From Fibrobacter sp. UWB13 (lineage in GTDB: Bacteria; Fibrobacterota; Fibrobacteria; Fibrobacterales; Fibrobacteraceae): a DNA stretch of 64,000 nt. This document shows positions 1 through 9,339 of this stretch, piece after piece (within the stretch, counting starts at the first letter, position 1; each line of letters begins with the position of its first letter). The notes beneath the pieces are model-generated. The model searched no databases. It had not been told where the DNA came from and worked only from the letters and a program-made list of their open reading frames with translations. Location: NCBI RefSeq assembly GCF_900177805.1, contig NZ_FXAX01000004.1, forward strand, positions 62,001 to 126,000. Direction: 5' to 3'. The position numbers and the translations under genes were made by a program.

Positions 1-763
1 CCGCACTCTCAAAAGCAGACAAGCCCGCCTCATGACCCTTCGCCAGCGAATGGAGCGATTCCTTGAAAACCCATTCATCGCGCGGATGCGCCACAAACCT
101 ACTTTCCGCAGAAAGGATAAACGCATATCCCGAGTTTTCAATATTTATCGAGGAGACCGCATCGCGCAAGAACGAGACAAAAATATCAAGCCCGACAACG
201 CCCTTGAATTTCTTAGAACCGTCGGGAAGAGTCTGGTAAAAAGGCATCGCATAAAGCGCCACCGGCTGGTCCGCATAGACGCCAATAAACGGTTCGTACC
301 ACTGGCCCTTGCCCGTTTCGATGGACTGTTTGTACCAAGGCATTTCACGGTAGTCCTTCACCTCCATGAGCTTGCCCTCGAGACCGTGACCCGTGATGCG
401 CATGAACTCGCGACCGTTCCGTTCGGGCTCGTAGGCGATAAACAGCGCAGATGCAATCGGATTTTTCTCATGGGTGCGAACGTATTCTGCCGGTAAAAAC
501 TCCTCGATATCCTTCTTGCTCAAGTCGCCACGTTCGAGCATCGCCACAATGTTTTTTACAACCGCGGCGTTATCTTCAAAGATATTGTCGATGGAAGACA
601 CGTGCTTTTCACTGATTTCCTGACCACGTGCCATGATGAGTTCCGACATCCTCGAGCTGACCTGCTGCTGAAGCATAAAAATCATCGCGACAAAGATCAC
701 CGTGATGCCGAGCAATATCAAAACAGTCTGTTTAAACGCAAGACTGTGAAAATTCAATTTCAT
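1..763 (-). CDS. Cache-type membrane sensor, N-terminal part (cut by window edge)
   Basis: Reading the minus strand from the ATG at 763 gives about 254 residues without a stop, running off the window. After a short basic N-terminus there is one membrane segment (about residues 10-30, VLILLGITVIFVAMIF), then an extracytoplasmic stretch with a Cache/PAS-like pattern: MPWYKQSIETGKGQWYEPF around residue 145 and a second half with ENSGYAFILSAESRFVAHP. Such domains bind small ligands outside the inner membrane and feed an output domain (chemoreceptor, GGDEF, histidine kinase or PP2C phosphatase). The output domain lies outside the window, so the signalling type is not known. A strong GAGGGG ribosome site sits 5 nt before the ATG, and a TATGTTTG promoter box lies about 37 nt upstream. 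Confidence 0.75.
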   Translation of the reverse strand, partial: MKLNFHSLAFKQTVLILLGITVIFVAMIFMLQQQVSSRMSELIMARGQEISEKHVSSIDNIFEDNAAVVKNIVAMLERGDLSKKDIEEFLPAEYVRTHEKNPIASALFIAYEPERNGREFMRITGHGLEGKLMEVKDYREMPWYKQSIETGKGQWYEPFIGVYADQPVALYAMPFYQTLPDGSKKFKGVVGLDIFVSFLRDAVSSINIENSGYAFILSAESRFVAHPRDEWVFKESLHSLAKGHEAGLSAFESA

Positions 764-799
764 CAAAACCCCTCGAATACCCCAATGAGAACCTTTAAG

Positions 800-807
800 C
801 AAACATA
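800..807 (-). promoter_or_regulatory. TAnnTTTG-type -7 promoter box for the Cache sensor gene
   Basis: The minus strand reads TATGTTTG, matching the TAnnTTTG box known from Bacteroidetes-type primary sigma factors. It would give a leader of about 30 nt that includes the GAGGGG ribosome site. No convincing -33 element was identified. Confidence 0.4.
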
Positions 808-874
808 TATTTTTTGAGGGGAATATCAACCCATGATTTTAAACCATGGGAGCTATATCACACAAAAAGCAAAA

Positions 875-893
875 ACCGGCCACAAGGACCGGT
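875..893 (-). terminator. Rho-independent terminator of the small ORF
   Basis: Hairpin ACCGGTCC-TTGT-GGCCGGT on the minus strand followed by TTTTGCTTTTT. It lies about 30 bp after the stop of the 58-residue ORF. Confidence 0.7.
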
Positions 894-921
894 ATTCATA
901 TTCACGAAAACGAGTTAGCAT

Positions 922-1098
922 TTATGCTTTCGCCAACTCCATATCCTTCTTGATTTCACGAACAAGATACAAAGGGATATCCGTCACTTCAGCGACTTCT
1001 TCAGGAGACATATTTCTAGCAAGCATTTTCCTTGCAATTTGCTCCTGCTTGGAAAACACTGCCATAGACTTATCAAAATCGCTCATATCTACAGTCAT
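922..1098 (-). CDS. Small protein of 58 residues, unknown function
   Basis: The ATG at 1098 (MTVDMSDFDKS) is chosen over a longer frame from 1143 because GAGG lies 6 nt before it. The sequence has an acidic N-terminus and a C-terminal stretch ARKMLARNMSPEEVAEVTDI followed by PLYLVREIKKDMELAKA. This pattern (helix, MSPEEVAEVTGL-like turn, helix) resembles the short helical tail of PD-(D/E)XK transposase-family (Rpn) proteins and a simple helix-turn-helix, but here it stands alone. Own ribosome site and own terminator argue that it is expressed. It could be a remnant of a larger Rpn-type gene or a true small regulator. Confidence 0.55.
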   Translation of the reverse strand: MTVDMSDFDKSMAVFSKQEQIARKMLARNMSPEEVAEVTDIPLYLVREIKKDMELAKA

Positions 1099-1150
1099 AA
1101 GATACCTCGAACTAAAATTACTCAATTTGACCTCACTTTGCAATATCTTG

Positions 1151-1185
1151 AAAAAAAGACCCGCAGGTTATTTAACCCACGGGTC
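1151..1185 (-). terminator. Terminator of module A
   Basis: Minus strand hairpin GACCCGTGGGTTA-AA-TAACCTGCGGGTC followed by seven T. It closes the module A operon 30 bp after the giant GLUG gene. Confidence 0.85.
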
Positions 1186-1214
1186 TATTGAATCGTCAAT
1201 CAAAAATTAGCGAA

Positions 1215-4200
1215 CTATTTTTTCAGGAGCATCACTTTTTCGGTCGCCTTGCCGTTCACTTGCAGCACGCCGATATAACGACCACGAGACAGGTTTTCGA
1301 CGGAGCGAGTTTCAAAATGCGTACCGGCAGAACGTTGTCCAAGATCAAGCAATTTCACCACTCGACCTTGCATGTCGATGAGCGAGAATTTCACCGCAGC
1401 AGCCGCAGGGATTTCAAAACGCACGGCGATGTCACCGCCTTGGAACACAGCACCGAGGGAATGCATCACCACGACATTGCGAACGCGAGCACCCGTTGTT
1501 TTTTCAATATCGATTTCTACCTTGGCAATTCTGCTCCAGAGCGTATCGGAATCGAAAAGCACACCCACTCGGTAAGAGACGATATACGTTCCGTAAGGAG
1601 CTTTTTCGTTTTCCAGAGAATCGAGCAAGACCTCACTTGCAGAATCCAGCTTAAGCACCTTTTTCGCCGCAGAATCCATCACGAAGGCGTTTTTAAGCAG
1701 TTCGGCGCGGATATTCTCCGCAAGAGGCTTTTCGCTATAGAAAAGTTCCCCATTTGAAACAACCGGCGGATTCAGCATGTTACGAAGCAGCGGGTAGCTC
1801 ACGCCCTCGGTGATGTACCAAACCGAGTCAAAGTTGAATGCTGCGAAAGACTTCTGCATTTTCATCTGTGCATCGGACAAACCCTTTCCTGTCATCAGCG
1901 AATCGCTGCAGGCTTCGGCTAAATAGTAATACTCATCCGAGGGATTCGTTCTTTTAGGCAAGCCATTGCAGAAATGGATTCCGTCTTTATACGCGCTTCC
2001 AGAAGCGTATCCTCTTACCTCTGCATCATTGCCGTTGATTTCGGCAAAGCCAAAACCATAGTACGGTTCTATAGAAAGCACATCACCCGTTGAATAGCAG
2101 TCTTCTATTACAGACTGGTTGTTATCGACAAAGCCGCCCGTGCCTTCGACATTTCCTGTAGAATAAGATTGCCGGATGGTTCCATCGTTTCCGCCGACAA
2201 AGCTAGCGGCTCTATACGCATTTCCGGTCGCAAACGAGCGCAAAACCAAGCCCTTGTTCTGGCCAACAAAAGCTCCAGAATAGCTGAATGTTCCCGTTCC
2301 CTCAGCGTTTCCGGTGGCATAGCATTCCGAAATAGTTGTTTCGTTCAAGCCGACCAAGCCGCCGACATAATGATCTCCAACAACATCAACGGATGCATGC
2401 AGTCCCTTCAGTCCCTTGCCGTAAGCCTTAGCAATCAGGCCACCTACGTAGAGGACTCCTTTTGCATTGATAACGCCCGACGCCGTAGAATTATTGACCG
2501 TTCCGCTATCGACTGCGACAAGGCCTGCAACGCCTTGCACGTTATAATATACCGAGATTTCCCCACCATCTTCGTAATAAATGGAGAAACCTTCTGAAGA
2601 TGATTTCTGTCCAGATACATCGACATTCACAGAGCTCTTATCAATCGTTCCACCAGGAGCATTTAACCCGGCAATGCCACCTACGAAGCCAGAGTTTTCC
2701 TTTACGTTCGCCTTAACAGAAACATTCTTGATGGTTCCCCAGTTCAGCGCGGCAACACCGGCGGCACTTGCACCCCCAATCCACTGCGCATCGATTTTGG
2801 CATTGGCAATGGTTCCGTAATTCAAGTGTGCAAAGCCAGATACGAGTCTGCCACCATTGATTTTTCCTTTAACCGATACATTCTCGATGGAACCATAGTT
2901 CCTGAACACGAACCCCGCACTTTGATAAACACTGTCCATCACAATGTCGACATCTACATTCCGGATAGCACCATGGTTCACCGTAGCAACGCCACCTATT
3001 TTCATTCCAAAGTCTTCGCGACCGACAGAATAGCCCTTGAAAGACAAACTATCTACGATTGCAGACTGCGCAACAGTATCGATAAATCCAATTGCCTTAT
3101 GATCCTTATCCCAAAATCCCGTAAACAAGCTGTCGATGCTATGACCGCCACCATGGAATTCGCCGGTAAAAGCACCGGTATCCTGTTTTGCGTAACCGCC
3201 AAGGACAACACCGTAACAGTTGCAGAATTCTTCCAACACATCGTACTTACCAATAGGCTTGAATCCTGTTCCACCGACAGCAAAACGTTCATCCGTCCTG
3301 GAAGCAGTGGCATCGATATCGTTAGCCAAGCGATAAACGGCCGACAACTTGTATTTTCCGAATCCGATTGATTTCAAGTCTCCGTAGGTCTTGATCAAGA
3401 ACGGGTCTTTTTCCGTACCGGAACCGGCCATTTTCATCATGGTCTGATCCACAGCCTGATTCGGATAAATCTTTTCCTTCATTGTCTTGGATATATAGTA
3501 AGGCTTAGTCAGCCACGACAAATAGGGATAAGTCGAATCTGCTGCGATCTTCCAGGTTGAATCGAAATCCCAGCCTTCGTAGTTTTCCTTCTTGACCATC
3601 TCTGTTGTATTGCGGAGATCCCCCGCAGCCGTCGTATTAACATACCAGAGTGTCGTATCATAATAGACCGAGGTGTAGGTCGACTTGTTGTCAGAGCCCG
3701 CAAGGCCACCCCATTTAGAATCGCCTACGACTTGACCTGCGGCAAACGAGTTCTTCACAGTCGCATTGTCCGAATAGCCCGCCAAGCCGCCGACATTCTT
3801 TGTTCCCACGATATTTGCAATCGAATAGCAGTCCGCGACACTCGCCTCGCCCAAAAAGCCCACGAGACCGCCCACGTTTTCCTTGCCCGAGACCAGGAAT
3901 CTAGAAGCGCTCCTCACGACAGAGCCTGCAGATTTCTTACCGGCAAGAGAGCCAACGTAATTTTCGCCAGAAACATCATACTTGATAAAGATGTTTTCGA
4001 CCGTAGCACCATTATCGACACCGGCCAGGACGCCGACATAGTTCTTACCACGGATGGCACCCCTAGTACGCGCAGGTCCATACGAATAGCTTTCTCCAAG
4101 ATACGAAGCCGTATCAAAGACAACATTGCTTACCTTGGCACCCTTCGCCAGAGCCCGGAAAAGTCCCACCGAATCTTCGTCGGGGCGATTGATATTCAAG

Positions 4201-6968
4201 CCCGCAATTATCTTGTTGTTACCGATAAAGACACCGCTGAATTTTCCAATCGGTTCAAAGCCCTTACATACAGTACTGTCGGCATTGCAATTTTCCTTGA
4301 ACGAAGCCGTAGCATTGATATTGCCCATCAGCTTGTAGTAGGCATCAAGGCCGTATTCATATTTGCCGACATACTTGAGATCATCGTATTTATAAATTCT
4401 ATAGGGATTCGTTGCAGTCCCCGCTCCGGCAAGCACATTGACCGTCCCGTCATCCTTGAGCGTTCCCGGAAGCAGAGGTTCCATCCCCTTGAAGTACGGG
4501 TAAGAAACGCCTTCCTGGATAGTCCATACATTTACAAAGTCATAACCCTGGAACGTTCCCTGTTTCAGCATCTCCACGGTTGTCTTGCCATTTCTATCGT
4601 AATCAGCAAGAGTGCTATCGAAGAAGCAAGTGTTTGAATCCAAGGAACTGGAAAGCGAAAAGCCGGCAAATCCCCGTCCATCCGAAGCCTTGATCATACT
4701 CGCAGAATAGACACGATAGATGCTTGGCGAATAGGAATCGACGAAACCGACAACGCCACCGACACGTTCATATCCCTTAATGACATTGATAGAAAAACCG
4801 TTTTCCAACCTAGTAGAAGCATCGCCTATCAAGCCGCCAACATACGTTGTTCCCTTAATGTTTCCAGTAGTGCCAACGACATTAATGCTATCACCTACAG
4901 CCACCCCAATCAAGCCGCCAACAGACGACTCACCTTTGACATCGCCATTGAACGACACGACATTATGGATTAAAGACAAGCGTGCTTCGCCAGCCAAGGC
5001 GCCCACACACCAAGAGCCGACCACCTTCGTATTTTGCAGAGTCAAGTTTCGGACTGTCGCACCTTCCATATAACCGAACATTCCCGTAAAGTCGCGATTC
5101 GGCTCATCAATCGTCAGATTCTTGATAACATGATTTTTACCGTCAAACGAGCCCGTAAAAGCACGTACGCTGTCGCCAATCGGTTCAAATTTCAAACCCG
5201 AAGCATCGATATCCTTTGTCAATTCGTAATTAGCTATTAGCGGATAGGCAATGTCATTTCCGATTTTCTGGAGTTCAGCAAAAGTCGAGATTTCAATCTT
5301 GTTGGGAACTGCCATATAACTTGAAGTCCCCCAAACCGTATCGCCCTTGTTTACGACACCAATTCGGTAACCGAAATAGAGCGAATCTCTCCTAAGCGTC
5401 TTGCTATTCTCAGTAGAATCTATATTATCGCTCCATCTCGCCCAGCCAAGCCATTTACCGACAAGTTCGCCCTCCACATCGAAAAGCGAAGCAATCTTCG
5501 GAGTCTCTTGCCATTTCGGAGCTGATGTCGGAACCGCAACCGGAATCGGAGATTTTTTCATAAAAGGATTATTCACCAAGTAGGGGAACGATTTACCTTC
5601 ATCAATGTTCCAATAGCGAATAAATTTCCCTGTAGGGCTATAGCAATAACCTAAATGCACATAGTAGTCGCAAGTGTCAGTACCGTCAATGACATATTCA
5701 TCATAACCTAAAGTATCCCAGCCCGCAAACGACGCAAATTTCATCATTTTTGCGGTCGTTAAGCCTGTGCCACCCGCACTCGTATCAAGTCCCGAAATCT
5801 CGGTATTCCAGTATGAACCCACAACCGCATCGGATGCACTTCCGACAAGTCCACCAACGTGGCTATTTCCCTGAACGACATTTGCCGCATATGAATATTG
5901 AGCCGTTCCGTTACCCACAAGGCCACCCACATATTCATCGCCACGAACCGTACCCATCGCAAAAGAGTTTGCCACCCCGCTACTTCCGCCAATACCGCCA
6001 ACATAACGTTCGCCTTCGACGGATCCAAGTGCATAAGAAGCGTTTACAAAGCCGCCATTGCCGACAATTCCACCTACTTTATCACCAAAGTAATAAAAAC
6101 CATAATGCATCAAGTCCATTGTCGAAACACATTCATTGATATCGCCTTTGGAATATCCGACAATACCGCCGACATCATCTACGTCATCCTCCCAAGGAAC
6201 AATCGTACCACTAGAACGCGACTGATAAACATTACCGGTCAAATATCCGACAATACCACCCACATCCTGATCCAAAATAATGATATTCACATCGGCTTCT
6301 GCATGGGCAACATCCATATCTGTTTCACCGACAATGCCGCCAACTCTTTGCGAGCCCTTGATGTCACCTTGGAACGAGACATCTTCGAGAACAGCTTTAT
6401 CATTGTAGCGTTTCGTACCCTGACCGACAATACCACCCACATAATTTTGCCCTTGGACAAAGCCGTTCGTCACATGCACATTCTTGATAGAGCCCATCTG
6501 CTTGGCGGCAACACTTGCTACAAAATTCGATTCTGTTACGCGACCGGTCACATGAATACGGTCGAATTTCAAGTTAGAAACAGAACCACCCAAATAAGAG
6601 ATAAATGCAACATCATTTTCACACGGGAGCCAAATGGTCAAGTTGTTAATGGTATGGTTCTTTCCGTCGATATTACCCCAGAATATAATGCTATCGGCGG
6701 CATCCTTGTTTTTTCCGATGGGAATGAATCCATTGCAGCCGTCTTCGTTGCACATCTCGTTTTTCGAAGCCGAAGCGTCGATATCCTTCGTCAAGACGTA
6801 ATCCGAAGAATAGAGATAAGCGCCCTTGCCTATCGCCTTGAGGTCTTCGTAGTCTTCGATTTGGAACGGTTTACTTGCGGAACCGTCGCCTTTCATGGTG
6901 CCGTTAGCCGCAAAAGAGTGAATCGCAAATAGCGATAAAACAACAGTAAAAATGAATTGCGGTTTCAT
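1215..6968 (-). CDS. Giant GLUG-repeat exoprotein with T9SS-type C-terminal domain (module A)
   Basis: Predicted secreted beta-helical surface protein of about 1917 residues. A signal peptide (MKPQFIFTVVLSLFAIHSFA) is followed by four large blocks, each opening with a pattern like PFQIEDYEDLKAIG...LTKDIDASAS and continuing with many GLUG motifs (VGGIVG.., SYATGNVEG). Blocks are joined by the linker W.I.EG.SYPYL. The last 85 or so residues (VKFSLIDMQGRVVKLLDLG, RGRYIGVLQVNGK, MLLKK) look like a type IX secretion sorting domain. The ATG at 6968 is preferred (GAGGAAAAATATG); 6995 is possible behind AGGAG. It is the last gene of module A, 36 bp after a lipoprotein stop. The same four-block order occurs in the 12799-18252 paralogue. 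Ligand unknown; adhesion to plant fibre or host surface is a guess. Confidence 0.85.
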   Translation of the reverse strand: MKPQFIFTVVLSLFAIHSFAANGTMKGDGSASKPFQIEDYEDLKAIGKGAYLYSSDYVLTKDIDASASKNEMCNEDGCNGFIPIGKNKDAADSIIFWGNIDGKNHTINNLTIWLPCENDVAFISYLGGSVSNLKFDRIHVTGRVTESNFVASVAAKQMGSIKNVHVTNGFVQGQNYVGGIVGQGTKRYNDKAVLEDVSFQGDIKGSQRVGGIVGETDMDVAHAEADVNIIILDQDVGGIVGYLTGNVYQSRSSGTIVPWEDDVDDVGGIVGYSKGDINECVSTMDLMHYGFYYFGDKVGGIVGNGGFVNASYALGSVEGERYVGGIGGSSGVANSFAMGTVRGDEYVGGLVGNGTAQYSYAANVVQGNSHVGGLVGSASDAVVGSYWNTEISGLDTSAGGTGLTTAKMMKFASFAGWDTLGYDEYVIDGTDTCDYYVHLGYCYSPTGKFIRYWNIDEGKSFPYLVNNPFMKKSPIPVAVPTSAPKWQETPKIASLFDVEGELVGKWLGWARWSDNIDSTENSKTLRRDSLYFGYRIGVVNKGDTVWGTSSYMAVPNKIEISTFAELQKIGNDIAYPLIANYELTKDIDASGLKFEPIGDSVRAFTGSFDGKNHVIKNLTIDEPNRDFTGMFGYMEGATVRNLTLQNTKVVGSWCVGALAGEARLSLIHNVVSFNGDVKGESSVGGLIGVAVGDSINVVGTTGNIKGTTYVGGLIGDASTRLENGFSINVIKGYERVGGVVGFVDSYSPSIYRVYSASMIKASDGRGFAGFSLSSSLDSNTCFFDSTLADYDRNGKTTVEMLKQGTFQGYDFVNVWTIQEGVSYPYFKGMEPLLPGTLKDDGTVNVLAGAGTATNPYRIYKYDDLKYVGKYEYGLDAYYKLMGNINATASFKENCNADSTVCKGFEPIGKFSGVFIGNNKIIAGLNINRPDEDSVGLFRALAKGAKVSNVVFDTASYLGESYSYGPARTRGAIRGKNYVGVLAGVDNGATVENIFIKYDVSGENYVGSLAGKKSAGSVVRSASRFLVSGKENVGGLVGFLGEASVADCYSIANIVGTKNVGGLAGYSDNATVKNSFAAGQVVGDSKWGGLAGSDNKSTYTSVYYDTTLWYVNTTAAGDLRNTTEMVKKENYEGWDFDSTWKIAADSTYPYLSWLTKPYYISKTMKEKIYPNQAVDQTMMKMAGSGTEKDPFLIKTYGDLKSIGFGKYKLSAVYRLANDIDATASRTDERFAVGGTGFKPIGKYDVLEEFCNCYGVVLGGYAKQDTGAFTGEFHGGGHSIDSLFTGFWDKDHKAIGFIDTVAQSAIVDSLSFKGYSVGREDFGMKIGGVATVNHGAIRNVDVDIVMDSVYQSAGFVFRNYGSIENVSVKGKINGGRLVSGFAHLNYGTIANAKIDAQWIGGASAAGVAALNWGTIKNVSVKANVKENSGFVGGIAGLNAPGGTIDKSSVNVDVSGQKSSSEGFSIYYEDGGEISVYYNVQGVAGLVAVDSGTVNNSTASGVINAKGVLYVGGLIAKAYGKGLKGLHASVDVVGDHYVGGLVGLNETTISECYATGNAEGTGTFSYSGAFVGQNKGLVLRSFATGNAYRAASFVGGNDGTIRQSYSTGNVEGTGGFVDNNQSVIEDCYSTGDVLSIEPYYGFGFAEINGNDAEVRGYASGSAYKDGIHFCNGLPKRTNPSDEYYYLAEACSDSLMTGKGLSDAQMKMQKSFAAFNFDSVWYITEGVSYPLLRNMLNPPVVSNGELFYSEKPLAENIRAELLKNAFVMDSAAKKVLKLDSASEVLLDSLENEKAPYGTYIVSYRVGVLFDSDTLWSRIAKVEIDIEKTTGARVRNVVVMHSLGAVFQGGDIAVRFEIPAAAAVKFSLIDMQGRVVKLLDLGQRSAGTHFETRSVENLSRGRYIGVLQVNGKATEKVMLLKK

Positions 6969-7003
6969 ATTTTTCCTCATAGGTTCAAATAACATAAAAG
7001 CTC

Positions 7004-9295
7004 CTAGTTTTTAAGGCAACGGACCGAATAGGATTCATCCTTTGCTGAATTGAACGTAGTCAGGTTTGCATTCTTTTGATCGTAGCCCAATTCCATGTGG
7101 TAGGCGAAAGTGTGATTTTTGGACTCTTCATCTTGAGAGGCACTCCAAAAGAAAGTGCTAAAGCCAACATCATCGAATTCGGAAGACAAGCCCCTCTTAC
7201 GACCAGCAGGTAAGGCGCTAAAGCCAACAGCATCCGTTTCAGTCACCCCCTTTCCTTGAACACGACCCCAACCGCTGCCATAGGCCTTGAGTAAGTTGCC
7301 CGCAATCGAATCACCGCCCACAGTCTCAAGCAAGACATTCCATTCGTCATTATCCGGCAGATGCCAGCCACTCGGACAGACTCCCTGCACTTTCGACGGT
7401 AAGGTACATTCTTTCTCATAACCACAATCCAGCGGGTTAATCGGATCACTAACAAGTTTCACCGAATCAATCGCAGCGGCCCATGAGTAAAGGCGACCAT
7501 ACACATCGCAAGTCGAACTATCTTTATTGAAATCCGCTCCATAGCACCAACTTTTACTTTTTACGTTCATGTCTGTGGAATCATAATAGTTCAAATTTTC
7601 GGCCATCCACCACTGCTCACCGATTTTAACCGTCTTGTACGTTTGACCATCGCGGTCATCAGTCAAGGTTCCATATTTGCAAGCATCCACAACCTCCGTT
7701 TTGCAAAGTGCCGATATAGGTATAGCCACGGAACTCGATGACACGGCGAAACTACTGCTGGACGACGCGCCAACAGGTTCGCCCTTCAAGCAACGGACTG
7801 ATCCGAAATAGCCTTTGTTTTCTATCGAAAAACCAAAAGCATTGCGGTTGTTAACCCCAAAGTCATAACCATGCAAATCATTATAAGAAGTCGCCGTCCA
7901 AAAAACAGCATTATAGCCTTTACCATTATAACTACTGGAATCACCACTTCCGCCAGGCAGAACCGTAAAGCCCAAGGCATCAGTCGCATCCCCACCACCT
8001 GTTCCTTGCTCTAGCCAGCCATTCTTCGATCTAATATTTCTGCCCACCTCATCAATTCCCACCACAGCAATATCACCAACGGTCCCATACAACAAAGCAT
8101 TCCACTCCGTCGTATCCGGTAAATGCCACCCCTCAGGGCACACTTTCATCGCATCAGGCCACGTGTACAGCCGACCATACTTTGCACAATTTTCAGCCGA
8201 ATCATTATAGCAATAACTGTTTTCCGTTTTGTAGTTCAGGTTTTCCGCCATCCAGGTCTGATTGCCAATCGTTACGGTCCTATAAGTTTTTCCGTCGCGC
8301 AAGTCCTTGAGCGTATTCGCGGCTGCATCGTATTCGCTGCCAGCGTTCACCTTTGTGGAACTGCTACTGGATTTAGAATCATTGGATTCTTCGCTAGAGC
8401 TCAGAATGACGTTGCTACTACTTGTCATTCCGACCGCAGAGCCGGAAACATACTTCTCGAATTCGGCAACCTTGTCACCATTGTTCATACTTTCAACGTT
8501 TTTGCGGATGGTATCGAGTTTACCGTTTTCCTTTGCAGCAGAAGCCCACTCGGCAATTTCTTTCTTTGTCTTGCTATCATTCCACTGGCCGTCTTCTGCA
8601 AAATCATCGGCGAACTTTTCCAAGCGCTTTTCAAGTGCGGTCACGTCTGCATCGCCTTGCATCACCACGCTTACGGCCAGAAGAGCTGCGTTGCCGTCGC
8701 CTTTTTCGAAGATGTTCAAGTTTTCAAATTCTTGAATTTTGTCCACAGCGCCGTCGTTGACACCAAACGCGACAAGCACTTCTTCTTCAGCCTGCTTTTT
8801 CGCTTCGGCAAAAGAGGTTCCCTTTTCCGTCACAAGGAATTTCACGCGTTCATGTTCCAAACTTGTGAGCACGTTGACATTCACGCTTTTACGATTTTTG
8901 AGATTTGTAATCGTCCGAAGCGTTATCGGATCCGCCGACCTTTTACCCGTCACTTCATTGAAGTAATAACCGGTCACTTCGAACAAAGCGCATGTCGCCG
9001 AGAGGTTCACATCGTCAACGCCAAAGTCGCCCTTGTCGCTCTTGACCGAACCTTCGAAAATTTCTCCAGTCAGTTCCATCGTTTTGCAATCGATACCCTG
9101 TACCGTCACCACAGAGCCCTTGACAAAAGGCCCCTTCTGCGAAACGCCTGCCACATCCAAATCCTTGACGGCGTAAATGCCCGCATCATCCGAAGAACCG
9201 CCCGCAACTTTGTCGTCGGAGCATGCCCAAAGCATAGCCCCGACAATCAGGGTTTCTGCAATTTGGAACCATTTCTTAACCAACCACTTATTCAT
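7004..9295 (-). CDS. Surface lipoprotein with two Fib_succ_major domains (module A)
   Basis: 763 residues. Lipoprotein signal with lipobox AMLWAC, Cys about residue 25. Then the N-terminal domain shared by all lipoproteins of this region (VAGVSQKGPFVKGS, NEVTGKRSADPITL, LTSLEHERV, EDGNAALLA-like, IRKNVES), a Ser-rich linker, and two TIGR02145 domains (DGKTYRTVTIGNQTWMAENL...CPEGWHLPDTTEW and DGQTYKTVKIGEQWWMAENL...CPSGWHLPDNDEW) each ending in VRCLK. The paired Cys suggest disulfides outside the cytoplasm. AGAAGGA precedes the ATG. The linker includes an intergenic-type repeat in frame (8384-8410). The first 72 bp of coding sequence differ at a single base from the 25281-27620 lipoprotein of module B, a sign of recombination between modules. 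Confidence 0.88.
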   Translation of the reverse strand: MNKWLVKKWFQIAETLIVGAMLWACSDDKVAGGSSDDAGIYAVKDLDVAGVSQKGPFVKGSVVTVQGIDCKTMELTGEIFEGSVKSDKGDFGVDDVNLSATCALFEVTGYYFNEVTGKRSADPITLRTITNLKNRKSVNVNVLTSLEHERVKFLVTEKGTSFAEAKKQAEEEVLVAFGVNDGAVDKIQEFENLNIFEKGDGNAALLAVSVVMQGDADVTALEKRLEKFADDFAEDGQWNDSKTKKEIAEWASAAKENGKLDTIRKNVESMNNGDKVAEFEKYVSGSAVGMTSSSNVILSSSEESNDSKSSSSSTKVNAGSEYDAAANTLKDLRDGKTYRTVTIGNQTWMAENLNYKTENSYCYNDSAENCAKYGRLYTWPDAMKVCPEGWHLPDTTEWNALLYGTVGDIAVVGIDEVGRNIRSKNGWLEQGTGGGDATDALGFTVLPGGSGDSSSYNGKGYNAVFWTATSYNDLHGYDFGVNNRNAFGFSIENKGYFGSVRCLKGEPVGASSSSSFAVSSSSVAIPISALCKTEVVDACKYGTLTDDRDGQTYKTVKIGEQWWMAENLNYYDSTDMNVKSKSWCYGADFNKDSSTCDVYGRLYSWAAAIDSVKLVSDPINPLDCGYEKECTLPSKVQGVCPSGWHLPDNDEWNVLLETVGGDSIAGNLLKAYGSGWGRVQGKGVTETDAVGFSALPAGRKRGLSSEFDDVGFSTFFWSASQDEESKNHTFAYHMELGYDQKNANLTTFNSAKDESYSVRCLKN
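8384..8410 (-). repeat. Dispersed repeat read in frame inside a lipoprotein linker (VILSSSEES)
   Basis: The minus strand begins GTCATTCTGAGC and ends GCGAAGAATCC, with TCTA inserted, the plan of the dispersed GTCATTCTGAGCG...GAAGAATCC element that is normally intergenic. Here it encodes VILSSSEES within the Ser-rich linker. Confidence 0.6.
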
Positions 9296-9339
9296 ACTAA
9301 TCCTTCTCTTTTTTCCAACACGAATATTTTTAACATTTC

